Below are positions 1 to 12,672 of a stretch of 64,000 nt of DNA, piece by piece; the first letter of the stretch is position 1, and every line of letters begins with the position of its first letter. The position numbers and the translations under genes were made by a program. The notes under the pieces were generated by a model, which saw only the letters and a program-made list of their open reading frames with translations, was not told the origin of the DNA and made no database searches. The DNA is from Scylla paramamosain (lineage: Eukaryota; Arthropoda; Malacostraca; Decapoda; Portunidae): positions 510,001-574,000 of the forward strand of contig NW_026973704.1 in NCBI RefSeq assembly GCF_035594125.1. The letters run 5' to 3'.

Positions 1-320
1 ATTATATGCAGTTATCGTCATATATAATGAATTTACTTTGTTTCCCTGTTATACTGTTTTGTCCAATAGGGAAGAGCAGTTCACAGTTTACAATTACTCT
101 GCCACGGCCACTGAATCCCTGAGAAATTTTTTTCTGGTCTGGTGTCTTTACAAGTTCGGGTATTTCAGCAGTCAGTTTATGTGAACCAGGAGGGAAAATT
201 ATGATAATATTACTAAAAATATGAATTTATATTATACTCTTTTGCTCTTCCGCCTCCTCCTTCTTCTCCTCCTTTCTTTTTTTTTCATCCTCCTCCTTCC
301 CCCCTTTTTTCCTTTTCTTC

Positions 321-460
321 GTCTTCTTCTTCTTCTTCTTCTTCTTCTTCTTCTTCTTCTTCTTCTTCTTCTTCTTCTTCTTCTTCTAATATTTTCCTCA
401 TCATCATTTTCATCACCATTGCAAAGCCAATATGATACTCTGCCTGCTATACGCTCCCTC

Positions 461-533
<73 letters not shown>

Positions 534-816
534 GTCGGGTGGGTGGATGGGGTAGGAGGAAGGTAGGGGGGAGAGGTGGGCGAAGTAATAATGGTAATAG
601 ACCGTTTCTCAGCATAACTCTGGCCACGGAGCGAATCTGCCAAGCCGACCGAGATATGAAGTTACCTTGGGAGGCTAGTGGGCCCAGGAGAGAGGGAGGG
701 AGGGAGGGAGGGAGGGAGGGAGGGGGGTGTGAAGGGAGATTGGGAGGAATAAAAGGACAGGAAGGGAATAAAAGGAAGAATGTGGGGTGTGGGAGACGTG
801 ATAAGTGGTAGGCTGA

Positions 817-862
<46 letters not shown>
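321..862. repeat. Microsatellite cluster: (TTC)n, (GA)n, (GGGA)n, (GA)n
   Basis: (TTC)n 321-387, (GA)n 464-530, (GGGA)n about 690-725 and (GA)n 822-862. Nothing else was found between 1 and 1043. Confidence 0.95.
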
Positions 863-865
<3 letters not shown>

Positions 866-1037
866 AATAAAGGTGAATAGATAGCATTGTTACATTAGTC
901 AATCGATTCTGTTTCATTCTCTTTGTTTCTTTCTCTCTCACCTTCATCACCATCATTAATACCACCATTACCACCATCATCATCATAACCACCACCACTA
1001 TAACCACCAACAAAACTACCATTACCACTTCGCCTTC

Positions 1038-1042
<5 letters not shown>

Positions 1043-1078
<36 letters not shown>

Positions 1079-1426
1079 GTATATATTCTGTTTCCATGTC
1101 ATTAGTGGAACATTGATTTCCCCGCTGGCGGGTGGCTGGCGGTGGGTGGATAGGCGAATGGTTGGCTGCTGTAGGTGGTAGGTGAGGTGAGGGGTCTAGG
1201 ATAGATTGGAGGTATGCGAGTGGAATAAAAAAAAAAAACCTGGTAGAATTATTCATTAAGGTAGTGAGGGACGTGCAGGGCAGGGTGGGCCACAAGAGCT
1301 TAATTACACTAATCAGGGTGGGCGGTCGATGCCTTGGCGGCGTGAGTGGTGGCTGGAGAAACTGTGATGAGTGGGAGGCGGCCAGCTGATTAGACCAGGC
1401 AGGGGAGGGAAGAAAAGAACGAAGAT

Positions 1427-1495
<69 letters not shown>

Positions 1496-1518
1496 AATGA
1501 GTGTGTGTGTGTGTGTTT
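1043..1518. repeat. (CA)n, (GA)n and (GT)n tracts
   Basis: (CA)n 1043-1076, (GA)n 1431-1492, (GT)n 1501-1518. Sequence 1519-3104 is complex DNA with no gene I can support. Confidence 0.95.
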
Positions 1519-3102
1519 GTGTGGATAGCCGTAGCTTCATATGTACATTGTGTTTACCAGTAGCTGCTCAAACATTTATTATAAGTCAGTGTTAATAAGG
1601 AAGCTCTGAGACATACGACCTTTAATCACGAGTCATTAGCCACTCCTCGCTGAAGTGGGCTTTATCTAGGCGTGTGATGCATGTGACACTCAGCTCTTCA
1701 GTCACAAGTTGACGGTGTTCTTTTGGGAGCACTGAATGATTATTTAATGTCTAAGTCCATTATGCTTTGCTCTTCTGTTGGACCGGTTGACTGTTGAATG
1801 TCTAAGCTGAAGTTATTTTCGCCGATGCTCGCTGGATGGACTTTGTTGTATTGGGACATAATATCTGCTGAGTGTCGGCACAGTATTTTGATCTTGTGTG
1901 ATTAGGTTACCTTCGTTATGCTAATGGTCGCATTCTTCCTGTGGTTCAGTTTGTCTTTGCTGTGTGGTGCTGGTGGCGATGGTGGTTTCTGTCACAATTA
2001 CCAACATTTTCTTCGCTTGGCCGGAGTGTCGTCTCCAAATCAAGCATGCTATCACCACTATTTAGCGATGTCAGGTTGTTTTAATATTAACTTCGTCTGA
2101 CATTTTCTTACAAATTTACTATTCTCAGTAAGTGGCGTCTTGCCTCAGCTGTGCCTCCGTGCTGGCAGGGTGGCAGCGTGCTCATGAGTCCAAATTTTCG
2201 AAGATTTTTTTTCTTCTTGACCTTTACCACGTTTGTTCTTGAGTTCGTGTGTGTGCGCGTCCTTGAAATTAAATCCGTATTTCGTGAGCTCTGATATTAC
2301 TTTGCAATACATGACCCAACCGATGTAAAAAGTCAATCGGCGTATCAATAAAAATACCTATCTACGTTTACTGTGAGGTACGACAACCTCCCCCACGCGT
2401 TGCGGCCACCCAGGAACAAATGCTTCGATAGTGAGCAGTGTAATGTATCGTATATTTGTAGTTATAGGGAGAGACTACAGTTATTTAAAAACTGAACCAA
2501 AGCAATCGTGAGCAAGTGAGTGAAAGGTCGCTCCACCATCTCCACAGAGCCGGTCGTGCAGTTGTGTGTGAATGTTATAAACAAGTGTGAAAGCTGCTGC
2601 AGTGAGGCTCCCAGCACTGTCCGTCAAGCCCCAGCAAACATTATGGCGTGGAAAGCGAGCGTTGGGTCTACACTTTCCAGTCCCGTGCGTGACCGTCAAG
2701 TAATCAGTCCACTGACACACCGCGCCGACACGCTGCTTACCATGACGCTCTACACACCTTGACACGCTGCACATGACACACAGCATGTTGCGTCTGGCGC
2801 AGTGATGAGACCTTTCCCACTCTGAATAACTTCAGTGTGGGGTTGTTATCGCACTAGTAAAATGCAGCTGCAGGGTTTTTGTTCTCGGCAGTGAACAGCG
2901 TTAGGCGGCTTGCTCTGCAAATTGGCGAAACTTCCTGTCCGCACGACTGTCACGAGGCCCGCAGGTCTGGTGCAGTGCTCATTGCCGCCCTTGGGTGTAG
3001 TGGTGGCGTCGTCTTGATGCGCCTCGGGCTGTGAAGGCTGCAGGAGTGAAACCTGTGTGTCCGATCTGGGTCTGATCTGCTCACCTGCCGTACTGACGCT
3101 TC

Positions 3103-3104
<2 letters not shown>

Positions 3105-3139
<35 letters not shown>

Positions 3140-3814
3140 AGGAAGGATACTGGGCAAGGGCAACAAAAATCTAATAAAAAAAAATGCCCACTGAAATGCC
3201 AGTCCCATAAAAGGGTCAAAGCAGTGGTCAAAAATTGGTGGATAAGTGTCTTGAAACCTCCCTCTTGAAGGAATTCAAGTCATAGGAAGGTGGAAATACA
3301 GAAGCAGGCAGGGAGTTCCACAGTTTACCAGAGAAAGGGATGAATGATTGAGAATACTGGTTAACTCTTGCGTTAGAGAGGTGGACAGAATAGGGGTGAG
3401 AGAAAGAAGAAAGTCTTGTGCAGCGAGGCCGCGGAAGGAGGGGAGGCATGCAGTTAGCAAGATCAGAAGAGCAGTTGGCATGAAAACAGCGGTAGAAGAC
3501 AGCTAGATATGCAACATTGCGGCGGTGAGAGAGAGGCTGAAGACAGTCAGTTAGAGGAGAGGAGTTGATGAGACGAAAAGCTTTTGATTCCACCCTGTCT
3601 AGAAGAGCAGTATGAGTGGAACCCCCCAGACATGTGAAGCATACTCCATACATGGACGGATAAGGCCCTTGTACAGAGTTAGCAGCTGGGGGGGTGTGAA
3701 AAACTGGCGGAGACGTCTCAGAACACCTAACTTCATAGAAGCTGTTTTAGCTAGAGATGAGATGTGAAGTTTCCAGTTCAGATTATAAGTAAAGGACAGA
3801 CCGAGGATGTTCAG
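3105..3814 (-). mobile_element. 5'-truncated non-LTR retrotransposon, main LINE family, copy 1
   Basis: The minus strand carries the last part of a LINE ORF2 and ends in a poly-A tail, seen as T31 at 3105-3135. The protein end reads SKAFRLINSSPLTDCLQPL, then SHRRNVAYLAVFYRCF and SFIPFSGKLWNSLPAS, ending in SRHLSTNF. This is the C-terminal region downstream of the reverse transcriptase (RT) fingers and palm in jockey/CR1-type elements. The 3' UTR before the tail contains GCCCAGTATCCTTCC. Homology with the longer copy at 35404-37640 stops near 3814, so the element is 5' truncated, as is usual when target-primed reverse transcription ends early. It lacks the endonuclease and RT palm, so it cannot be autonomous. 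The clade name is from recall; the LINE assignment is firm because the same end recurs five times here. Confidence 0.88.
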
Positions 3815-4306
3815 GTTGCCACGGCGTCTCCTCTGGCTTACGGGAAAATGGTCTGGTACAGGTTTAAAATATAATGTGGAAAGACGGCAATGAAAGCAGC
3901 AAGTGGGATCAAATCAGTCGAAGTCTCTAGTGCTTGAAGTTTTATTACTGTTCAATAAAACCGTCGCGAAAAGGTTTATGTGACTAAAAAATAAAAACAT
4001 GGGAAAGAAAGAGATAAGATTATGTTGAAATGAAAAAAAAAATGGTGAGGTGCTTCAAAGGAATATTGAACTCTTCTCACACCTCAAAAAAAAAAAAAAA
4101 AAAAAAAAACTCGCATCTAGGAAAACCAATGTAGTGAATAAATAGGAGAAAAAAAAAAACATGAAATTAATGAGATCAGAACCATTAAACTGTGGATGAA
4201 AAAGAAGGAACATCCAGAGAGAGAGAGAGAGAGAGAGAGACGCCAGTAAACCTGAAAAAAAGATATGGAATGCCATGCAAAGGGAGGGGTAAGGGAAGTG
4301 AAAAGG

Positions 4307-4309
<3 letters not shown>

Positions 4310-4383
<74 letters not shown>

Positions 4384-4495
4384 TGAAAAGAGATCAAAGA
4401 GAACTGAAGAGACGAGATTTTTCCCATGCAGTAGAAGAGAAGAGTTGAGGTGACAAGAGGAGGAGGAGGAGGAGGAGGAGGAGGAGGAGGAGGAG
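4310..4495. repeat. (GA)n and (AGG)n tracts
   Basis: (GA)n 4310-4379 and (AGG)n 4457-4495. The 500 bases upstream hold A-runs and a short (GA)n at 4219-4240. Confidence 0.95.
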
Positions 4496-5024
4496 AAGAG
4501 TAGAATGTCTATTGCTCCTTCGTCAGGTAATTCCCGTCGCGGCGTCAGTGGCAACGGATGTGACTTTTCTGGTGTTTTTTTTTTCAATTTTTTTTCAACT
4601 AATTTCATCGGTTGGGACGTGCAGGTGTGAGGAAGAGGGAGTGTGGTGTGTGGGAAAGGCAAGGAGGCGGGCAGGTGTGAGGCATGATGTACTGTTAGGT
4701 AGGACAGGATACAGTGCGTGTGGGGGATCTTGTTAACTCTTTTGTATAAAACTGAGATGGAATAACAGTTGTCTCGTTAGGAAAAAAAAAAATATTAAAT
4801 TAATGTAGCAGTGTGGTAAAGCCCACTCACTTTTAATGTATTGCTGTCCTTCATCCCATATTTCCCTCTCTATATAGTGTTCTTCTTTACTTCCCCCACT
4901 CTTTTCTTTCCGTTCCGTTCCGTTGTCTCGTTTGTTCGTGATGCGTCAAGATAACAATACCATATGCTTTGTTTAATGTAAGCTTATTTCAGTGTGAGAC
5001 TTGAGTTTGTTTCCTAATGTTACC

Positions 5025-5026
<2 letters not shown>

Positions 5027-5102
<76 letters not shown>
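5027..5102. repeat. (CT)n tract
   Basis: Seventy-six bases of CT abutting the LINE C-terminal fragment. Confidence 0.97.
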
Positions 5103-5106
<4 letters not shown>

Positions 5107-5371
5107 CTTCACACTCGTTGGCAGTTGAAAAGGGACGCTGGAATCGGCGAGGAAGGGGTCGTCTTCCCTTGGAGGAAAGATTGTGTTCATGTGGTATGAT
5201 TCAAACGGAGATACATGTTCTTGAAAATTGTCCTATTTCCAGTCACGTTAGAGAAAGAAATAATGTAACGACAGTTAGTAATTTATTTGTTGATAGATCT
5301 GATTATATAAATGTTTGTAGAATTGTACATGAAGTATTGTCAATATATTAATGTTGGATATGTGTTTGCTT
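5103..5371 (+). mobile_element. LINE ORF2 C-terminal fragment with poly-A
   Basis: Just after a (CT)n tract an open frame reads VEKGRWNRRGRGRLPLEER, then LCSCGMIQTEIHVLENCP, and stops at 5351. Twenty bases later comes a run of 13 A. The pattern RW-RR-R-RLP-EERLC-CG-x-Q-E-HVL-x-CP is the cysteine/histidine-rich tail found at the end of many non-LTR retrotransposon ORF2 proteins. The fragment is unrelated to the main LINE family of this window. Sequence to about 5835, which holds an (AT)n tract and then five TCAA units, may be the rest of its 3' UTR, but that is inference. The upstream part is missing, so it is a dead 5'-truncated copy. Confidence 0.6.
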
Positions 5372-5406
5372 TAAAAAAAAAAAAAGGTTTGTTTGATAAA
5401 TTCTTG

Positions 5407-5524
<118 letters not shown>

Positions 5525-5808
5525 GTATAGGATTACAATTTAGTTTTTAGGCATGTCTTTTATGGGTTTTGAATATTTTCAGTGAATTTCTTGTCTAATT
5601 ATTTACATTCCGCTGTTTTATTTTTATAATGTGTCTTGTTTTTATTTGGTTGCTATGTCAGGTTTTTATGAGTTTGTGTTTTGATTTTATGCAACAGATT
5701 TTATTTTCGATGATATATTTTCAATATCGTAGTTGCAAAAGTTTCCTCTGTATATTTGTAATTTGGACAATTTTTTTAATGTGTTTATTGGTGTGTACTT
5801 CCCTGTGG

Positions 5809-5833
5809 TCAATCAATCAATCAATCAATCAAT

Positions 5834-5911
<78 letters not shown>
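5809..5911. repeat. (TCAA)n then (TC)n
   Basis: (TCAA)n 5809-5835, then (TC)n 5837-5911. From 5912 to 8256 there are short (CA)n 7039-7076, (CT)n 7205-7246 and (ATGT)n near 6777, and no supported gene. Confidence 0.95.
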
Positions 5912-5914
<3 letters not shown>

Positions 5915-7037
5915 ATGCCTTCTGATGTTACGTATTAACAGCTTCACAATCGCAGCTGCTCGGTACATTTCTAATAATCCCAGAGCTATTAAGAAGATGA
6001 AGTGTGTGATACTGAAGCTCTGGGCTGTGCTCCCTAGTGATGATCCAGTAATTTTAACAGAAACCCTTCATTCGTGTAACATTATCGATTAAAGCAGTGA
6101 AGTGGTGCAGCGGAGAAAGGACAGGTACGTGCGCGTATATATGATAAAGCGCACGGCTGGCTGGGTAGAGCTGTCTGGTGGTTGTGGTGGTGTAGGGTGC
6201 CAGTCGAGTGTAGTGCTATGTGGTGTGGTGACGTGTGGTGCGGTGTTTCCGTGTTGATTCCTGGTGTGACGGGATGAGTAGCTACACCATCACTTCTGGT
6301 TACTACTATTGCCGCCACCATCACCACCGACAACAACGGCAATGATATACAAAAATAACATCACCAACATTATCATAAACTAGCAATCCCTTGCACAGTA
6401 CATTACAAGAACACCACCACTACCACCACCACCACCACCACCAAGACGCCAAGCAAACGTTCCTTGACAATGCCGCTAATGTGAAAAGAAATGCTCGGAA
6501 TTCCTTGCTACATCTTATAGCGCATTTTCTACCACGCCATTACACAGAGCAGCAAGTCACGGGGTCACGCCACACTAACGACAAGGCAACAACACAAATG
6601 TGTGTTCATAACTTGGTATCTGAACTGGTAAACTGACTGACCGACATCATGTGAACAAAAAGAGAGAGAAAAAAAGGGAATGGTAGCCAGTGTGTTTTAG
6701 CTTAATGATAGCAATACTATGTGTCACACAAAAAACATGTATGCCTCTTATCTTTCAGTAATAATGGCACCTATCTATGTATGTATGTATGTAAGAATGA
6801 ATGTATGTATTCAGCCAAAGGTCACACGGTAATGATAAGAATGGATGTATGAGAGTATAGTAGGAATAGAAAAAAAAAAAAAAACAGTACAAATATTGTA
6901 TAATCAGCGATTGTGCAGGATTCCAGTGGGGGGGTTCTGTAAAAGTTCACATTCCATTCACGCTACGAGCCCTCCTAGCGAACGATAATTGACGCCTCTG
7001 GACCGGACGTGTATGGAGAGACATGTACGTGACTAAA

Positions 7038-7078
<41 letters not shown>

Positions 7079-7203
7079 ATGTTTATCATAGTTTCCATTA
7101 AATTATGAAAGAGAGTTGTGAAAAATACTAATTCTCTGTATGCTCATCCAGTAGAGTATTTGAATTCGCCATGTCAGATATGAAGTGAAGCGCGACAAAT
7201 TGT

Positions 7204-7250
<47 letters not shown>

Positions 7251-8254
7251 AACACTCGTACAGGCTCGCTGCTTCTCTGTCTCACAGCAGTGCACCCTCG
7301 GCTCGGTCAAGACAAAAGACCCGTGTTTGATTCCTGGAACAGAGAGGCGAAGCTTCTTTCATCTCGAGGCAGTGTTTGCCCGGCGCAGACTTCACTACCG
7401 GGGGAGCGGGAATGAGCCTCACCCGCGCTTCTCTCCGGGGAAGAAAGGGTTCAGTGTTGTTAATAACGATGGCCCCGGTTCATGGTAGCTGAATTTTTGT
7501 GATGTAAGCTGAATATTCTGATCATAATAACATTAGTTGTCTGGTGGTGTATTGGTGAGCACGCTAGAGTCACATGGATCTTCTGGCCCTCCCTGCCTTC
7601 GTTACCTTTGCCCACCAGTGTACCCCCCCACCCTCCTTCCCTCCCTCCCTCCCTCCCCTTACGAGAACGGGACACAACCGCGGCAATAACAGCTTTTCAA
7701 TAAACCCAATGGTCGGCTGAATATAATGGCATAGCTCGGCTCAATATGCATTTCCTGGCACTCAATGCATCACTGCTTCAGGCGCCGCGCATGCAGCAAG
7801 CAATAAGCCTCTGAGATTCCCTATAAATTTCATCAGAGTCTCCACCACAGTGATATGAACGCGGGAAAGGAAGAGGGAAGGGAGAGGGGTCCCTGGTGTG
7901 ATTCCAGGCTGCTCGCTTGCAAGGCGGCTGGCGGTGGCGTGATCAGGGACACCGGCAGGGAGGCAGGGAGGCAGGGCGTGGGAAATGTGTGCACCCGCGA
8001 AGCGAAAACACGGCCCCATTGGAGACTTGTGTGTGAGGCGCGCTGCCAAATCATGGACGTGGAAATTTTAATGATGCAGACGAGATGAAGGTCGTTGTGC
8101 TGCGCGGCACAGAGAGGGTGTGGTGGGAATGGTGGTGGTGGAGGTGGACAGGGCGTGGGTGGTGAGGGCGTTGGGGATTGGGGCTCTAGGGTGGGGATAC
8201 TGTAGTCGTGTTGATTACACTACGTGCTATCTTTTTTTTTTTATTTACTTATCT

Positions 8255-8581
<327 letters not shown>

Positions 8582-9796
8582 ACCTGTCTTAACCCTTTCA
8601 TTCCGGTGACCATATATGAACGATTGCATCAGTGCGTCCGTAGCGATGGCGATCGTTCCCGTAATCAAGAATTTTCGCGCCTCAATTTTGAGCTCCAAGC
8701 GCGGTTTCCCGAGTCAGATGGCGCGTGGAAGTGTCTGGCATCTGTTTCCATCCGTAATGTTGCCAGATTGATGTGCGGCTGAAATTCTTCATGGACTCAT
8801 TTTTTTGTCGATTAAATATGCAAACTTGTATCGAGAGAGGCGATGCCTGACGCGCTTCTCATTTTTATGTAGGAGTGAATGATGGCTGAGGTGAGGCCTC
8901 GTCATACTGAACGCTTATGTAGTGATTTCATTAATAACTTTTCATGAAGGAAACGAGTGCTTCACCGCTGCGGCAGGAGAACAATTCCGCCCACTCCTCA
9001 ATGAATATTGCTTTTTCAACCATCAAGGAATTGTCAGGAGGCACTGCAATTGGAAAAAAAAACATCGATGATGAACAAACTGATTGGTTTGACAGGAGGT
9101 GTACACGGCGTTACATGGCACAGAAGTGGAAAGAAGCGGCACTTTGTTGTTGTGTTGCTGCAAGTCAAGGAGTGACAGCCTCGGGCAGCGAGGCTAGTGG
9201 TGAGAGTTTTCTCTCCTTGTGAAAACTTTTCCCATCACGGAATACAAAGTTCGATGTCGTAATGCTGAACGAAATATTTCATTAGCGCCATAAGGACCGT
9301 CAATCCAAATTTACTGAAGTGTCAGCTGACGGAAGCTGACGCTGGTGTTCGCGAGATGAGAAAGTTTGTTTCTGTACACTTTACACGTGACACGTTTATG
9401 TGAAATGAAGGAGAAGACATTGCTCTTAGTGTATATTAGTAGTGGCCTCAAACTTACTCCCAATAATAACAAATTAATGTCCCGCTCCAGCTGACTTTCA
9501 AGATCAAGACTAATCGCCTTTCGGTGTTGCGTCACGAGGTCTATTCAGCCAGTGAGAATAAGCTGTCCTCGCCGCACACTGTCTCTGACTTCCACACAGA
9601 ACAGTGTGTGCCCGAGTGTGGCTTCAGTGCTTCACGGCAAACAGTTTGTGCGTTGTTGGTGGATCAAACACTGGGAGGCTCATTTAGTCAGTGTGTCGCG
9701 GAGCAAATCATGTGTACAGTGTTCCAGGATGAAGCACCACAATGATACAAGTGCAGTGCTTAGGTTTGTGAAGGACGCGCCATCACGTGGGCAGCC

Positions 9797-9840
9797 ATGA
9801 TCCCCTCCATGCAGCTCCTGGATGCCACGCGCCGCAACAA
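9797..9840 (+). CDS. Candidate first coding exon (start codon to splice donor)
   Basis: ATG at 9797 has the context GCAGCCATGA. Fourteen codons (MIPSMQLLDATRRN) plus two bases run straight into GTAAGTGTG at 9841, which matches the consensus 5' splice site. The exon therefore ends in phase 2. The preceding 200 bases are GC-balanced and free of microsatellites, as a 5' UTR would be, but contain other ATGs. An alternative reading is an internal exon beginning after the acceptor-like CTTCCACACAG ending at 9600. I do not recognise the protein. No downstream exon can be joined with certainty. The recursive-splice candidate at 23238 lies on the same strand 13.4 kb downstream. Start and donor are seen; the gene is inferred. 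Confidence 0.4.
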
Positions 9841-10104
9841 GTAAGTGTGCTACATCTGATTGATTGTCGCCCACGTGAAGTAAAAACTCGTCACGATATG
9901 GTCAGTGAGGAGAATAACAAGTGACGTCAGGGAGGAATCACCACGGGCATACAATTAAGATAACCATTAATAAGACATATTCTCAGTAATGGCAAGCCGT
10001 CCGCAGCATGTCACATACGCCGTCACTGCGTTTATTATTCACAGTGTCCTCGCGTGCTGGCCATCATTTCACTAAGCGTAAAGTGACTCCGGAGCGTCCT
10101 TTTC

Positions 10105-10152
10105 TCCTGGATTTATGAAGCACCGGAATTCTGATGCTTCATAAATCCAGGA
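10105..10152. repeat. Perfect inverted repeat, 18-bp arms
   Basis: TCCTGGATTTATGAAGCA at 10105-10122 is followed by a 12-base spacer and its exact reverse complement at 10135-10152. It lies about 265 bases after the donor of the candidate first exon. No transposon ends were found around it. It could form a stable hairpin in RNA or a cruciform in DNA. Confidence 0.9.
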
Positions 10153-10459
10153 ACTACCTTCTTAGGCTCTTAGGAAGTGTTCCAAGGTTCAATGTGTGGA
10201 AGAAGCCGTACTGTACACACAATTTGTGGACTTAAGATAGACCCTGGGAAGCACCTCTTAATTCTAACGCGGATTTATGAGTTATCTATAGGAGGACACT
10301 GTCTAAAACTTTTACAGACGTGCAGACACTACAGTGAGTATTCCTCATCATCATGTCAGTGCTCAACACCAAAGTAAAAAAGGAATTATCTTAAACACTA
10401 ATGCAATAATGTCTTTTACACTTACTGTATTTCCGGCAATGCTTCAGTGTTTCTCGTGT

Positions 10460-10461
<2 letters not shown>

Positions 10462-10498
<37 letters not shown>

Positions 10499-10603
10499 TA
10501 GTACTTTGTATGTGCCAAGATATTTGCAATTTTGCTTTTGTGTGTATTTATTTATTCATTTCTTTTATGAACATAAGAGAGGAAGATTGATGGCTAGGTA
10601 AGC

Positions 10604-10677
<74 letters not shown>

Positions 10678-10696
10678 TCCAGATTCCAGTACATTT

Positions 10697-10735
<39 letters not shown>

Positions 10736-11053
10736 GGTAAATGTTCCCTCTTAATCAACGTCAACAGCGTGTATGTGTGTTGCTTATCATTTTTTTTCCT
10801 CCGCCTTTACCTCCACTTGTTCCTTTCTTTTCCTCCTTTAACATTTCTCCTACTCCTCCTCTTCCTTCTCCACCACCACCACCACCACCACCACTGATGC
10901 CTCGCGCCTTATCACCTTTCATCTCTGCCGTCACGTTTTCTTTGCACGATGTATGTTGCATTACTTTTTAAAATTTAAGAGTTTTTTGTGCCATTAATTT
11001 ATTCTTATCTATTCCATCGACGAAAATACCTTGGCGCGAAAATCCATTAGTGT

Positions 11054-11130
<77 letters not shown>
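10462..11130. repeat. (GT)n, (GA)n, (CA)n, (CT)n cluster
   Basis: (GT)n 10462-10495, (GA)n 10607-10671, (CA)n 10701-10733, (CT)n 11056-11130. 11131-12400 is complex DNA with no gene seen. Confidence 0.95.
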
Positions 11131-11134
<4 letters not shown>

Positions 11135-12402
11135 GTGTATTTCAGTTTTCTTTTGACAGGATATTTTCGCGGAGTTTAAGAGTCCCTGCGTTGTTTTGTT
11201 TCCCCTTCTCCCCAAATCCCTGTGTCAGTCTCACTTTTCTCGCCTCCCGCTCTGTCCTCTCCTTTCTGCATCCCTCTTTTATCTCCTCTCGCAGTCCGTC
11301 CCTATTTCGCTTCTCCCTCCTGCCTCGCCACGCCTCCGCATTCCCCGAACTGGGAGTCGCTGTGGCAGAAGGCGCAGGACTCTCTCGGGCGCCACCACGC
11401 AAAGATTCAGTGCACGTCTTTTGTGGTGATGGTGATGGTGGTGGTGGTGGGACACGAGTTTTTCTCTTCCACTTTTGTAGCTTTGTGTGTAAATGAAGAA
11501 CAGATTTAGTAAAGAAAGGTGTTGTTGTTGTTGTTGTGGAGTTTGTTAATGATATTTCTACCGGTGTGTTTTGTTATTGTGTGATTCTTCATCTTTTCTA
11601 TTGAGATATTTTCTCATATTGTGTATCTCTTTACCTTGTCAAGAAAAAGACGGCGGCGCTGAATTTTGTTCACTTTCTCTTTGAACGAAACAATTTCCAG
11701 GAGAGAAAACGCCCAAGCGTGTGGAATATCAGTGGACTCTGACTGTCTCTGGTATTCTTTCAAGGCAGAATTGTGTCCACATTTAGGAGTGAGTTGCCAC
11801 TTAAATGGTGGAGTCGTTTTGGAAACTCATCAGGAATAAACGAGTTCGGTGTAATTTCCTCAGCCGGTTTAATCACCTCTGCGTAATTAGCTTGCAGATT
11901 GCTTCGTGCGCCATCCCTTCCTCGTTATATATGATAGTTTTTTTGTATATTCTTAATTGCTCTGTTAAATCCGATAGTCTCAAAGAGAACGCCTGGTGGG
12001 AAAGAGGAAGAGAAAGAGGCAAAGGTCAGCACAGCTTGCCTTCTCTATTTCTCTTGATGTTTTGCTCTTGACACGTGCAAGGAGCCTCTCACAGCAGCAG
12101 GGCACCTCAGTCTCATCCATGTATAATAATTATCAACACACGAGTATATCTAATGCGTCCCCTGGTGCGCGTGGACCGTTATATGTATGCCTGCTGAAAG
12201 GAACTTTAGCGTATGTTGTGTGAATCCAGGCAGGTATCACCTCCCACTACCGCCATCACCACACCTCGCAGCCTTGCATCAGCCTTGCCACTGCCCTACC
12301 ACGCATTTGTGCTTCTCCTGTGTGTGTTTGGTATTTAGAATGCTTTCATTATTAGAGGGTGAAATAGCTCCTGCTTTCTGATTAATTTTGCGGACGAATG
12401 CC

Positions 12403-12488
12403 TCATAATAATAATTATAATAATAATAATGATAATAATAATAATAATAATAACAATAATAATAATAGTAATAAAAATGAGGATAGCA

Positions 12489-12555
<67 letters not shown>

Positions 12556-12615
12556 CATTATTATTATTATTATCATTATTTGTTTTTCTTGTTCTTGTTA
12601 GTAGCAGTAGTTCAG

Positions 12616-12671
<56 letters not shown>

Positions 12672-12672
12672 T
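12403..12672. repeat. (AAT)n, (TTA)n, (ACT)n cluster
   Basis: (AAT)n 12403-12478 faces (TTA)n 12489-12580, its inverted form, then (ACT)n 12616-12672. 12840-13100 is a degenerate CTGGTCTGGACTG-like repeat. 13100-15720 holds short (GT)n tracts, a 36-bp duplication of ATACATAATTAAGGCGTGGA near 14733-14789 and a GATGGG-rich patch near 15185-15285, but no gene. Confidence 0.9.
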
